The translations under genes were made by a program, and so were the position numbers. The notes beneath the pieces are model-generated. The model saw nothing but the letters and a program-made list of their open reading frames with translations, had not been told where the DNA came from and made no database searches. DNA of 42,724 bases from NCBI RefSeq assembly GCF_000337035.1, contig NZ_AOJL01000009.1, positions 1 through 42,724 on the forward strand, given 5' to 3'. The number at the start of each line of letters is the position of its first letter. Position 1 is the first letter of the stretch. Source of the DNA: Halorubrum coriense DSM 10284. Lineage in GTDB: Archaea > Halobacteriota > Halobacteria > Halobacteriales > Haloferacaceae. This document shows positions 8,297-17,201 of this stretch, in pieces.

Positions 8297-10123
8297 TTAG
8301 CGGTCCAGCGTCGTCGTGTCGTGCTTCTGTTTGTAGGACCCGCCGGAACCGAACGCGTCGACGTCGACGTGGTCGTAGCGGAACCGCTGTTCGATCTCGT
8401 GGTAGACGGGGAGATTCGCCACGTCCTCCCAGTTGGCCTCTTCCATCGCGATCGCGGCCTCGTTACGGATCTGCGTGTTCTCGTCGTTGGCGAGGGGGTT
8501 GTTTTCGATCCGCTCCCAAGCCTCGACCGCGTTTTGGGCCGCCTCGCTGTCGTTCGGCCAGTCGGCGTACATCTCTACCGGCCCATCGGTCGGGTCCGAC
8601 CGCGATGCATCGAGGTGTTTGACGAACGCGTCCGGCGCCGCCCAGGGGACGATCCACGCGAGCGTGAACGCTTCGACGTTGAGGGCGCGCACCCGTTCGA
8701 GCAGGGTCGAGAACGGCGCCTGCTCGATCTGCATGTCGATATACGCGTTGGTCAGCTTGTCACGGAGTGTGTTCGCCACACTCAGCCACGTACTCGACTG
8801 GTACTGGAGCCAGTCGAGTTCGTAGCGGTTGTTCGGCCCGTAGCCAGCCTCCTCCATCACCTGCCGCGCGCCTTCGAGGTCGGTCTGGTTGTACCCGTAC
8901 GGGTAGTTCTCCTCGGCGTGTTGGTCGTACGCTTCCGCCCCGCCAGGGTAGATGTTCGGTGACATCGTGTGGTACGCCGGCACCGCCCGGTTCTTGAACA
9001 CTTGCTGGGCGATTGTCTGCTGATTCATTGCGTGTGCCAGCGCCTGTCGCACGGGCTTCGGCACCGCGGGCATGTTGAAGCCGATATAGTTGTAGTTCAG
9101 CGTCGGAACGCCGGTGGCCGACAGCGTTTCACCGTTGCGCGCCTCGTACGTGCCGCGCTGTCGGCCCTGTTCGTCCGTCCGGTCGATCGTGTAGCTGCTT
9201 GCGCTGAACTGGGAGGTTGGAATGGCGAACATGTCGGCATTTTGATTCATAGCGTAGTTGAACCGCGCCGAGGGGTCCGCGATGATCTGCCAGTGAATGC
9301 CGTCCACCTCCGGCCCGCTGCCGTGGTAGTCATCGTAGGCCAAAACGGTCGCTTCCGTCCCGGACTGCCACTCCTCAAACTCGAAGGGTCCGGCGCCGAT
9401 AGGGTTATCGGAGGCGAACGTCCCCTGGTCTATCTCGCCGTCGTATCCCTCGATGTCGCCGACGATCCCCTTCGGGTAGACGGCGAACTGGTTGTTCGCC
9501 ATCACTTGTGTGGCCGACGCGAACGGGGCCGCAAGCGTGAACTCGAAAGTGTAGTCGTCGACGGCCTCCATCTGTAGGGTGCCGGGGACGTACGACCCGT
9601 CGTCGGTCTCCTCGTGAGCGATGTTTACCGCGCTCAAGATGTCCGACGGCGCCTGGGAGTTTGGCGACGCGGCCAGCCGCTCCCACGCGTAGACGAAGTC
9701 CTGTGCCGTGACTTCGTCGCCGTTGTGATACGTGACACCCTCCTTGAGTTCGAAGGTGTACGTGAGGAAGTCGTCGCTGACCGAGTAGTCGGCGGCCAGA
9801 CGAGCCTCTACCGGAACGCCGCCGTCCACCCAGTTCAACAGGCCGTCGAAGATCTGCGTCGTGACCTCCGATGAGGCCGTGTCCGACGCCTGAACCGGAT
9901 CGAGGGAAGTCATCGTCGCATTGATGAGCTGGAGCTCATTCCCGGCGTCGCCACCGTCTTCGCCGGTGTCTGACCCGACATCCGTCCCCGAGTCCGTATC
10001 GTTCATGCCGCTGTCGTTCGGTTCGTCGCCGCCGGTACAACCTGCCAGTGCCGCACCAGTCGCCACCGCACCAGTTGTTTTCAAGAATGTCCGCCGTGAG
10101 GCGTCTGTGTTACCAGATCCCAT
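8297..10123 (-). CDS. dppA: Dipeptide/oligopeptide ABC transporter solute-binding lipoprotein
   Basis: A 608-residue family 5 extracellular solute-binding protein. The N-terminus carries a twin-arginine signal (SRRTFLKTTGAVATG) and a lipobox (LAGC), so it is exported folded by Tat and anchored to the membrane by lipid. A Gly/Asp/Thr-rich acidic tether (about 25-60) precedes the SBP domain; family landmarks include FELKEGVTYHNGDEVTAQDFVYAWER and NPIGAGPFEF. It captures peptides and hands them to the DppBC channel encoded divergently. The frame also has an ATG four codons upstream (10135), but a TATA element at 10146-10152 is 26 bases from ATG 10123, supporting the shorter, leaderless form. Confidence 0.9.
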   Translation of the reverse strand: MGSGNTDASRRTFLKTTGAVATGAALAGCTGGDEPNDSGMNDTDSGTDVGSDTGEDGGDAGNELQLINATMTSLDPVQASDTASSEVTTQIFDGLLNWVDGGVPVEARLAADYSVSDDFLTYTFELKEGVTYHNGDEVTAQDFVYAWERLAASPNSQAPSDILSAVNIAHEETDDGSYVPGTLQMEAVDDYTFEFTLAAPFASATQVMANNQFAVYPKGIVGDIEGYDGEIDQGTFASDNPIGAGPFEFEEWQSGTEATVLAYDDYHGSGPEVDGIHWQIIADPSARFNYAMNQNADMFAIPTSQFSASSYTIDRTDEQGRQRGTYEARNGETLSATGVPTLNYNYIGFNMPAVPKPVRQALAHAMNQQTIAQQVFKNRAVPAYHTMSPNIYPGGAEAYDQHAEENYPYGYNQTDLEGARQVMEEAGYGPNNRYELDWLQYQSSTWLSVANTLRDKLTNAYIDMQIEQAPFSTLLERVRALNVEAFTLAWIVPWAAPDAFVKHLDASRSDPTDGPVEMYADWPNDSEAAQNAVEAWERIENNPLANDENTQIRNEAAIAMEEANWEDVANLPVYHEIEQRFRYDHVDVDAFGSGGSYKQKHDTTTLDR

Positions 10124-10145
10124 GGGAAGGCACATGGAGGTGATG

Positions 10146-10152
10146 TATAAAA
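10146..10152 (-). promoter_or_regulatory. TATA box of dppA
   Basis: TATAAAA on the plus strand (TTTTATA read on the minus strand) centred 26 bases upstream of ATG 10123. It fixes the likely start of dppA. The plus-strand motif GGAGGTGA just beside it is complementary to what a minus-strand ribosome site would need and is not used as such. Confidence 0.55.
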
Positions 10153-10190
10153 CATGTCATGAACGGGCAATGATGTTGACTATTGAAAAC

Positions 10191-10197
10191 TTTATAT
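10191..10197 (+). promoter_or_regulatory. TATA box of the dppBCDF operon
   Basis: TTTATAT, about 32 bases before ATG 10226 of dppB. With the dppA box 45 bases away on the other strand, this makes a compact divergent promoter region of about 100 bases that probably binds one shared regulator. Confidence 0.5.
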
Positions 10198-10225
10198 TCG
10201 ATACGAGGTAGCATATCACACACTA

Positions 10226-11269
10226 ATGGCCAAGTGGAACTACTTCCTCCGTCGGTTACTCCTCTCGATACCCGTGCTCATCTTGGGGACGACGGTGGCA
10301 TTCCTGATCATCCGCGCCGGCCCGATCGATCCCGCGGCAGCAATCCTGGGTCCGTCCGGTGATCCAACCGAGTACGAGCAGCTAAGAGAGTCGTTGGGGC
10401 TAAACGACCCGCTGTGGGACCAGTATCTCGATTACATGTGGAACCTGTTTACTTTTAATCTTGGCCAGTCATGGGTGATAAGCCCTGGCGACGGCGCGTA
10501 CGAACTCATCGCGTCGTACGCGCCGCGTACCCTGTGGCTCGGGTTTTGGTCGATACTGATCCCGCTGTTTATCGGCATTCCGCTCGGGTTCTACGCGGGG
10601 TTGAACCCCAACACGCTGAGCGACTACTTCGCCTCGTTTGGGGGGATCGTCTGGCGCGCCATGCCGAACTTCTGGCTCGCGATCATCCTCGTCTCCGTCC
10701 TCTCTCAGTCCGAGAAATTGTTCGGCTTCGAGTGGGCCACCTTTCTCGTCGAGACCAACATCGTAACCCCCCCGCCCTTGGGGTTCCTCGGTGACCCGCT
10801 CAGCCTGATCACGGCGCCCGGAGAGACGTGGCCCGTCGTGCTTGGGGCGACGAAACAGATCCTTCCGGCCGCGCTGGTGTTGGGATCGGCGTCGATGGGG
10901 AATGAGATGCGGATCGGCCGGACCGCTGTGCTGGAAACGGTGAACTCGAAATATGTCGAAACCGCCCGAGCGAAGGGGATGAGCCGGCGTAACATCGTTT
11001 GGAAGCACATCTTCCGGAACGCCATGATCCCGCTCGTTCCGGTTATTACCGGCGAGGCGTTTCTGCTGATCGGCGGCTCCGTGCTGGTCGAGGTTGTGTT
11101 CGGGATCAACGGAATCGGATACCTCTTCTTCCAGTCGGCAATCCAAGGAGACCTGCCGCTGGTCTCGTCGCTACTGTTCGTGTTCATCCTGACGCTGGTC
11201 GTACTCAACATCATCCAGGACCTGCTGTACACGGTACTGGATCCCCGCGTTGGATTCGAGGATCAATAA
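10226..11269 (+). CDS. dppB: Dipeptide ABC transporter permease DppB
   Basis: A 347-residue inner-membrane permease. The family N-terminus is clear (FLRRLLLSIPVLILGTTVAF with IRAGPIDPAA), followed by the BPD_transp_1 domain and the EAA coupling loop (VETARAKGMSRRNIVWKHIFRNA), ending LYTVLDPRVGF. About six transmembrane helices. With DppC it forms the channel of the peptide importer. A segment of about 30 residues (EKLFGFEWATFLVETNIVTP and on) within the external loops is longer than in the shortest bacterial DppB. dppC starts 3 bases after the stop. Confidence 0.93.
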   Translation: MAKWNYFLRRLLLSIPVLILGTTVAFLIIRAGPIDPAAAILGPSGDPTEYEQLRESLGLNDPLWDQYLDYMWNLFTFNLGQSWVISPGDGAYELIASYAPRTLWLGFWSILIPLFIGIPLGFYAGLNPNTLSDYFASFGGIVWRAMPNFWLAIILVSVLSQSEKLFGFEWATFLVETNIVTPPPLGFLGDPLSLITAPGETWPVVLGATKQILPAALVLGSASMGNEMRIGRTAVLETVNSKYVETARAKGMSRRNIVWKHIFRNAMIPLVPVITGEAFLLIGGSVLVEVVFGINGIGYLFFQSAIQGDLPLVSSLLFVFILTLVVLNIIQDLLYTVLDPRVGFEDQ

Positions 11270-11272
11270 TCC

Positions 11273-12715
11273 ATGTCCGCTGACCAAACGGCAACAACGA
11301 CGACGTACCGTGACCGTATGCGCGATTACCCTGCTCCGTTCGCTCGATGGCTGGCGGGGGTCTCACTCCTCCTCTTGGTCGAACTCGGGGCAGTGCTCTC
11401 TTTCGTGTTGGGTGTGGCGAACGACCTCCTCCGGCTTACCCTCGGGACTGCCCCGCTCTCAGGCGCGGTCAGTACATCTCAATCGCTCCCGACGCTGATC
11501 TCACGCGATCTCGTGCCGAACCGGGGGTATTACACCGGCGAAGAGTGGGCGGGCACATTCCTCGGGCTTGAGCCGAAGTATGCCTGGCTCATTCGGGTCG
11601 CCCTGGTCGTCGTCTATGGGGCGGTCTGGTGTGGTTGGTTGTGGTTCGGGTATATCACGTTCCGCCGCCACTACCGAGTCGCGGACTGGACCCCGACCGA
11701 TGATATCATCGACCGGCTCAGGAGCCACCAGTGGGGGAAGTTCGGGATGGTTATCGTCGCTCTGTTCCTCCTGTTGGCGCTGTTCGCGCCCGTCGTGAGT
11801 CCGACGACGATGGAACAGAACATTCAGGACCCGTACTCCAACCAGATCCAGTACTTCTCCGAAGAGACCGGTGAGGTTCAAACGACGACGGCCGGAGCGG
11901 CGAACCGACAGTCGACCTCAGTCGGATCGGTCGCGCGCAACGTCGGCCCGTGGGAGTACGACAACTTCAACAGATTCCACCCGTTCGGCACCCTGCCTTC
12001 GGGGAAGGACCTGTTCACGTTCCTCGCGTACGGAGCACGCATCTCGCTGTTCATCGGCGTCAGCTCGATGCTCGGGGCCGGCGCCCTCGCGATGTCGTTC
12101 GCGATGATCTCCTCGTTCTACAAAGGCGCCGTTGATTTGGCGCTGGTCGTCACCAGCGACTCGATCCAGGCGTTGCCGGTGTTGATGATACTTATTCTAG
12201 CCGCGGTGGTGTTCTCAAACACCTGGATAGCGACGGTGTACAACGGTGCCTTGCTGTTCATAGCGCTGTTCACCCTCATATACTGGCCGTACCTGTGGCG
12301 AGCGATCCGCGGTCCATCGTTCCAAGTCGCAGAGGAGGAGTGGATAGACGCCGCTAAAAACTACGGGCAACACCCCGCTCAGATCATGCGAAAGCACATG
12401 GCGCCCTACATCGTTGGCTACATGCTGATCTACGCCTCGCTCACGCTCGGCGGGGTGATCATCTCCGTTGCCGGGCTCTCGTTCCTCGGGCTCGGGATCA
12501 CGCCACCGACACCGGAGTGGGGGCGAGCAATTAGCGTCGGCCAGCCGTACGTCGCCTCTGCCTCGTGGCACATCTCGCTGATCCCGGGGTTCTTGATCAC
12601 GCTGGTCGTCACCGCGTTCAACGCGATGGGGGACGGGATCCGCGACGCTGTCGATCCGCAGAGCGCCGAAGGCGACGAAGCGACAGCTGCCGCCGCCGGT
12701 GGGGGTGGCGCATGA
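11273..12715 (+). CDS. dppC: Dipeptide ABC transporter permease DppC
   Basis: A 480-residue permease, clearly longer than the roughly 300 residues of typical bacterial DppC. The extra part is an N-terminal extension with two hydrophobic helices (about 20-50 and 100-130) before the usual first helix (KFGMVIVALFLLLALFAPVVSP). The BPD_transp_1 domain contains the EAA loop (WIDAAKNYGQHPAQIMRKHMAPY) and the conserved end (GDGIRDAVDP). Such long DppC forms are known to me from haloarchaea. The last codon region overlaps dppD by 4 bases (ATGA). Confidence 0.92.
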   Translation: MSADQTATTTTYRDRMRDYPAPFARWLAGVSLLLLVELGAVLSFVLGVANDLLRLTLGTAPLSGAVSTSQSLPTLISRDLVPNRGYYTGEEWAGTFLGLEPKYAWLIRVALVVVYGAVWCGWLWFGYITFRRHYRVADWTPTDDIIDRLRSHQWGKFGMVIVALFLLLALFAPVVSPTTMEQNIQDPYSNQIQYFSEETGEVQTTTAGAANRQSTSVGSVARNVGPWEYDNFNRFHPFGTLPSGKDLFTFLAYGARISLFIGVSSMLGAGALAMSFAMISSFYKGAVDLALVVTSDSIQALPVLMILILAAVVFSNTWIATVYNGALLFIALFTLIYWPYLWRAIRGPSFQVAEEEWIDAAKNYGQHPAQIMRKHMAPYIVGYMLIYASLTLGGVIISVAGLSFLGLGITPPTPEWGRAISVGQPYVASASWHISLIPGFLITLVVTAFNAMGDGIRDAVDPQSAEGDEATAAAAGGGGA

Positions 12716-13806
12716 GCCGAACCCCGGAGCCTCATCCGGCCACCGCCAGTGCCGACGAAACCATGCTCGCCGTGGAGAACCTACAGACGGTGTTCCACAC
12801 CGACAAGGAGACCGTTCGGGCGGTCGAGGGGATCACCTTCGAGGTTCGAGAAGGCGAGACCGTCGGAATCGTTGGCGAGTCCGGGTCCGGCAAGAGCGTA
12901 ACGGCCCGCTCGATCATGGGGCTGGTCGACGCTCCCGGCCGGATCGGGGACGACTCCTCGATCGAGTTTCGGGGGCGTGAGCTGACCGGGATGACGGAGA
13001 ACGAATACCGCGAGGTGCGAGGCAGCGGGATCGCAATGGTGTTCCAAGACCCGCTCACTAGCCTGAACCCGGTGTACACGGTCGGCAACCAGATCAAAGA
13101 GACGCTGAGGGTCCACCAGGGGATTCGGGGCGACGCGGCCGACGAGGCGGCGATCGACCTCCTCGAATCGGTGAGCATCCCCGACGCCCGGCGGCGACTC
13201 GACGAGTATCCCCACCAGTTCTCTGGCGGAATGCGCCAACGTGTGGTGATCGCGATGGCGCTGGCGTGTGACCCGGAGCTGCTGATCTGCGACGAACCGA
13301 CGACTGCGCTGGACGTGACGATCCAAGCGCAGATCCTCGAGTTACTTCAGGAGCTCCAGGAAGAGCGCAACCTGAGCATCATCTTCATCACCCACGACAT
13401 GGGCGTGATCGCGGAGATCAGCGACTGGGTGAACGTGATGTACGCCGGCGAAATCGCAGAATCCGGCCCTGTCGGAGAGATATTCGAGAACCCCGCTCAT
13501 CCGTACACTGAGGGGTTACTGAAGAGCATTCCCGGTCGATTCCCCGACGAGACGTACCTCAGGACAATTGACGGAGACGTTCCGACCCCGACGGAGTCAC
13601 CGACCGACTGCCGGTTCCACCCGCGGTGTCCGAAGAAGTTCGACGCGTGCGAGGAGGTCCACCCCGCGCCGGTCGACGTCGAATCCGGGAGGGGGGGTCA
13701 CCAAGCGGCGTGTCTATTGTACCCGGACGGTCTGACTCGGGAGGCAGCGGTCAAGGAGCACGAACGACAGATGGAGGACTCCGACACGGAGGCCGACGAT
13801 GAGTAA
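12712..13806 (+). CDS. dppD: Dipeptide ABC transporter ATP-binding protein DppD
   Basis: A 364-residue ATPase. Walker A is GESGSGKS, the Q-loop region VFQDPLTSLNP, signature FSGGMRQR, Walker B LLICDEPTTALDV and the switch His in IFITHDMG. The C-terminal oligopeptide/dipeptide (oligo_HPY) domain has four cysteines at residues 300, 306, 313 and 334; in a mycobacterial dipeptide importer the equivalent cysteines were reported to hold a [4Fe-4S] cluster. ATG 12712 overlaps the dppC stop, so upstream in-frame starts are unlikely. Energises peptide uptake with DppF. Confidence 0.93.
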   Translation: MSRTPEPHPATASADETMLAVENLQTVFHTDKETVRAVEGITFEVREGETVGIVGESGSGKSVTARSIMGLVDAPGRIGDDSSIEFRGRELTGMTENEYREVRGSGIAMVFQDPLTSLNPVYTVGNQIKETLRVHQGIRGDAADEAAIDLLESVSIPDARRRLDEYPHQFSGGMRQRVVIAMALACDPELLICDEPTTALDVTIQAQILELLQELQEERNLSIIFITHDMGVIAEISDWVNVMYAGEIAESGPVGEIFENPAHPYTEGLLKSIPGRFPDETYLRTIDGDVPTPTESPTDCRFHPRCPKKFDACEEVHPAPVDVESGRGGHQAACLLYPDGLTREAAVKEHERQMEDSDTEADDE

Positions 13807-15136
13807 AATGAATACGACGCCCGAACAAGAGCATCAAGCGACGACTGCCGACGACGAGGTGCTGGTCAGCGTTCGTAACCTGCGAAAACACTACGGTGCG
13901 GACAGCTTCCTCTCGGACGATCCGGTAAAAGCTGTCGACGGCGTGAGCTTTGATATCCATCGCGGAGAGACGCTCGGGCTTGTCGGCGAGTCCGGCTGCG
14001 GAAAGACCACGCTCGGGCGGACGCTCATTCGGCTGGAAACGCCTACGAGCGGCGAAATCCGGTTCGACGATACCGATATCACGACGCTTTCCGGCAGCGA
14101 TCTCAAGCAGTGGCGACGGAACGCACAGATGGTGTTTCAGGACCCCGACTCGAGCCTCAACGAGCGGATGACCGTCGGGGAGCTGATCCGCGACCCGCTC
14201 GACGTTCACGACTGGAAAACGAAATCGGAACGCGACGAGCGGGTGCGCGAACTGCTGGAGAAGGTCGGACTCTCGGAGAATCACTACTTCCGGTACCCTC
14301 ACCAGTTCTCTGGCGGCCAGCGTCAGCGTATCGGGATCGCTCGCGCGCTCGCGCTCGAACCTGAGTTCCTCGTCCTCGACGAGCCGGTCTCGGCGCTCGA
14401 CGTGTCGGTCCAGGCCAAGATCCTGAACCTGCTCCGGGACCTCCAATCCGACCTCGATCTGACGTACCTGCTGATCGCCCACGACCTCTCGGTCGTCCGC
14501 CACTTGGCCGACCGCGTCGCGGTGATGTACCTCGGCCATATCATGGAGCTCGGCGAGACCGAACGACTGTTCGAAAACCCCGCGAATCCGTACACTCAAT
14601 CCCTGCTATCGGCGATTCCCGAAGCGGATCCCTACGCCGAGTCCGAACGGATCACGCTCCGCGGGGCGCCGCCGAGTCCACGGAATCCGCCGGAGGGCTG
14701 TCCGTTCTCAACGCGCTGCCCGACGAAGATCCGCCCCGAAAAGTACCGCTCCGTCGACGACGACGTCTGGCGGGCGATGGAAGAGCTCCGAGGGATCCTG
14801 CGAGAACGGGCGCGTACCGACCGCTCGATAGCCATGATCGCCCGCGAACTGCTCGGGCTGGAGACGCGACTCTCCGACATCGACGAGATCGTCGAGGAAG
14901 TGTTCGGTGGCGTCGACCTCCCGCCCGAGCTGTCAACCCACGTCGACCGCGTCGTCCACGAGGTGACCGACGGGAACCCCGAGGCCGCTCAGAGCTACTT
15001 GAAACGGGAGATCGGTGGCCCGTGTGACACCGACACGCCCGAGTACTACACCGTCGACGACGACGGGCGGTCTAGCTACTGCCATCGCCATACCGCGGAG
15101 TACGATCCACCGTCTCCGACCCTCAGATCCGAGTGA
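13799..15136 (+). CDS. dppF: Dipeptide ABC transporter ATP-binding protein DppF with C-terminal insertion
   Basis: A 445-residue ATPase, about 100 residues longer than usual. Core motifs: Walker A GESGCGKT, VFQDPDSSLN, signature FSGGQRQR, Walker B LVLDEPVSALDV, LIAHDLSV. The C-terminal oligo_HPY domain begins normally (GCPFSTRCPTK, Cys301 and Cys307), but about 100 residues predicted as mostly helix are inserted before the third and fourth cysteines (Cys409, Cys428). It pairs with DppD as the second ATPase subunit. The start overlaps dppD by 8 bases; a second ATG three codons later is possible. Confidence 0.92.
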   Translation: MSKMNTTPEQEHQATTADDEVLVSVRNLRKHYGADSFLSDDPVKAVDGVSFDIHRGETLGLVGESGCGKTTLGRTLIRLETPTSGEIRFDDTDITTLSGSDLKQWRRNAQMVFQDPDSSLNERMTVGELIRDPLDVHDWKTKSERDERVRELLEKVGLSENHYFRYPHQFSGGQRQRIGIARALALEPEFLVLDEPVSALDVSVQAKILNLLRDLQSDLDLTYLLIAHDLSVVRHLADRVAVMYLGHIMELGETERLFENPANPYTQSLLSAIPEADPYAESERITLRGAPPSPRNPPEGCPFSTRCPTKIRPEKYRSVDDDVWRAMEELRGILRERARTDRSIAMIARELLGLETRLSDIDEIVEEVFGGVDLPPELSTHVDRVVHEVTDGNPEAAQSYLKREIGGPCDTDTPEYYTVDDDGRSSYCHRHTAEYDPPSPTLRSE

Positions 15137-15537
15137 TGTCGGCGGATCGGACGTATCCGGTCGCGGTGTTTCTCTCCAAGACAGTCGACGGCGTCATCTA
15201 CGCCGTCCTCACGGCGGGAGCCGCGTCGCTCGTCGGGTTAACCGTCGGGGCGTTCTTCGCGGAGCCGCTGGTCGTCCTCAAGCACCTGCTGTTCGTCGGC
15301 GGGTTCTTACAGGTTGGCGTCGGTGTCGCACAGCTCTGGCCGACCGACTCGTCGGACGTCCGAGAGCCGGATCCCGACGCGGCCACTCGGACGCAGCGGG
15401 TCGTGGACCGACTCTCGCTGACCCGACGTCTCGGCCTCCCCGCCGGACGGCACTTCGCTCTCGGCACGAAACGGTCCCTCTCGGGGCTGGCGATCCTCCT
15501 CGTGTCGTTCGGACTGGAGGCGGCGTTCGGCGTCTGA
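15136..15537 (+). CDS. Small membrane protein at the end of the dpp operon (133 aa)
   Basis: ATG 15136 shares one base with the dppF stop (TGATG), a classic coupling arrangement. About 133 residues: two N-terminal hydrophobic helices (about 18-38 and 46-72), a charged middle (REPDPDAATRTQRVVDRLSLTRR), and a final hydrophobic helix (SGLAILLVSFGLEAAFGV). No known domain. Its place suggests an accessory membrane factor of the peptide importer, but this is inference. Confidence 0.65.
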   Translation: MSADRTYPVAVFLSKTVDGVIYAVLTAGAASLVGLTVGAFFAEPLVVLKHLLFVGGFLQVGVGVAQLWPTDSSDVREPDPDAATRTQRVVDRLSLTRRLGLPAGRHFALGTKRSLSGLAILLVSFGLEAAFGV

Positions 15538-15551
15538 CGCCGTCGGGAGGT

Positions 15552-15560
15552 ATTTAACTA
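15552..15560 (+). promoter_or_regulatory. TATA box before the 162-aa conserved gene
   Basis: ATTTAACTA-type A/T-rich box about 27 bases before GTG 15581. It supports a leaderless GTG start and shows that this gene has its own promoter after the dpp operon. Confidence 0.5.
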
Positions 15561-15580
15561 GCATTTCCATATCTCGGATC

Positions 15581-16069
15581 GTGCCCGAACCAACCGATGA
15601 CACCCCGGCGAGCGTTGAGGCGCGAAAAGACGCGTGGCGCCGAACGCTACAGGAGATGGAATCGATCGCGTCCGAACTCGAAACAGAGGGGTGGGAGACA
15701 GTCGCGATCCCGGTCGGCCACGCCGCGCCCGAGATCCCCGATGTCGGCGAGGAGGATCGGTTCGGTTTCGTTCACGTGATCCCCGGCAACCACGAGTCGG
15801 CGTTCCGGGAGGCGTTCGAGGCGGGCGGCTTCGAGCGCTACGACGTGTTCCACCGAGAGATCGCCGGGAAGGTGTTCTTCCTTCTCCAACTGCTTGACGC
15901 ACCGTCACGGAACGCGATCCTGCTCGCTGCGCAGTATGACGAACAACACGGACAGTCGCTCCAGTCGGTGGCCGAGGACGAGGGGGTGGTGTACACCCAC
16001 GTCCAGAAACTCGACGCGACCCACCTCGGTACGTTCCGACACGACGAGCCGGGGAAGTTCTTCCCCTGA
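15581..16069 (+). CDS. Conserved haloarchaeal protein of unknown function (162 aa)
   Basis: GTG-initiated, 162 residues, soluble and acidic. An N-terminal helix (EARKDAWRRTLQEMESIASELETEG) leads to an alpha/beta domain: WETVAIPVGHAAPE, FGFVHVIPGNHESAFREAFEAGGFERYDVFH and KVFFLLQLLDAPSRNAILLAAQYD, ending THLGTFRHDEPGKFF. I recall this as a conserved haloarchaeal DUF (possibly DUF7529), without known function. The TATA spacing supports the GTG start. Confidence 0.7.
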   Translation: MPEPTDDTPASVEARKDAWRRTLQEMESIASELETEGWETVAIPVGHAAPEIPDVGEEDRFGFVHVIPGNHESAFREAFEAGGFERYDVFHREIAGKVFFLLQLLDAPSRNAILLAAQYDEQHGQSLQSVAEDEGVVYTHVQKLDATHLGTFRHDEPGKFFP

Positions 16070-16189
16070 AACTAACCCGGCCGCCGTTATCGGTCCACTA
16101 CAGCGCTCCGTTCGTATACGAGTCGGGGTGGCCACACACTCGCTCCGTGCGACCCCTGGCTTTTCACGTCCGACCGACTCATATCAAGT

Positions 16190-17134
16190 ATGCGCGTCGC
16201 CTCACTACTGCCCTCCGCCACCGAGACGCTGTTCGCGCTCGGCGTCGAGCCGGTCGGTGTCTCCCACAGCTGCGACCACCTGGCCGCCGCCCGCGAGCTT
16301 CCGACGCTGACAAGCACGGTCGTCGACCACGCGGACCGCTCGGCGGCCGACATCGACGAACAGATGCGCGAAGTTGACGGCGCGGTCTACGACCTCGACG
16401 AGGAGCGGCTCGCGGCCCTCGACCCCGACCTCCTCGTCACGCAGGCCACCTGCGACATCTGCGCGGTCGACGCGAGCGAGGTCCGTGCGGCCGCCGAGCG
16501 ACTCGACCGCGCGCCCGACGTGCTCGTGTGTGACCCGCACTCCTTCGCCGACGCCCTCGACGACGTGGTGCGGATCGGCGAGGCGGTCGACGCGGCCGAC
16601 GCCGCGACCGCGCTCCGGGGCGATCTGCGCGAGCGCGTCGACACGATCCGCGAGCGCGCCGAGCGCGCCGTCGCCGACGGGGGCCACCCCCGAGTCGCCG
16701 TCCTCGACTGGACCGACCCGCCGATCCGCGCGGGCCACTGGGTGCGCGACATGGTCGAAATCGGGGGCGGTGACCCGGCCTTCCAGCCCGACGGGCCCTC
16801 GGAGCCGGTCGCGTGGGACGACGTGCGCGAGTTCGACCCCGAGGTGCTCGTCGTCGCGCCCTGCGGGTTCGGCCGCGACCGCGCCGTCGAGGCAGTCGGC
16901 GACCTCGCGGCGTGTCCGGGCTTCGACGACCTCTCTGCCGTGGTCGATGGGCGCGCGTACGCGGTCGACGGCAACGGGCTCTTCAATCGCCCGAGCCACC
17001 GGCTCGTCGACTCGCTGGAGGCGCTGTTCGCCTGTCTCCACCCCGAGCACGCCGCGACGGCGCCGACCGCGCACGAGCGCGTTGCGGCCGTTGACGATAC
17101 CGCCAAGCCGTCCGTGCGCGCCGACGGCGGTTGA
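16190..17134 (+). CDS. Cobalamin-binding-like protein (BtuF fold) without signal peptide
   Basis: A 314-residue periplasmic-binding-protein-type fold starting MRVASLLPSATETLFALG, the usual beginning of mature BtuF-like domains. Further landmarks: VGVSHSCDHLAA, LDPDLLVTQATCDICAVD, the long backbone helix around DALDDVVRIGEAVDAADAA, and DPEVLVVAPCGFG. BtuF proteins bind vitamin B12 or corrinoids for import. This one lacks any signal peptide or lipobox, so it should be cytoplasmic; such forms may handle corrinoids inside the cell. TATA-like CTTTTCAC lies about 28 bases upstream of ATG 16190, arguing against a longer N-terminus. No transporter genes are adjacent. Confidence 0.8.
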   Translation: MRVASLLPSATETLFALGVEPVGVSHSCDHLAAARELPTLTSTVVDHADRSAADIDEQMREVDGAVYDLDEERLAALDPDLLVTQATCDICAVDASEVRAAAERLDRAPDVLVCDPHSFADALDDVVRIGEAVDAADAATALRGDLRERVDTIRERAERAVADGGHPRVAVLDWTDPPIRAGHWVRDMVEIGGGDPAFQPDGPSEPVAWDDVREFDPEVLVVAPCGFGRDRAVEAVGDLAACPGFDDLSAVVDGRAYAVDGNGLFNRPSHRLVDSLEALFACLHPEHAATAPTAHERVAAVDDTAKPSVRADGG

Positions 17135-17201
17135 CATCCTCCGTGATGATCACCGACTGAGGGCCCCCATCGAAGTGTTTACCAGTATGAATATGATATG
17201 A

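Noticed and set aside
10131-10142. GGAGGTGA considered as the ribosome site of dppA
   Set aside because: It is on the plus strand, while dppA is read from the minus strand; no plus-strand gene starts just after it.
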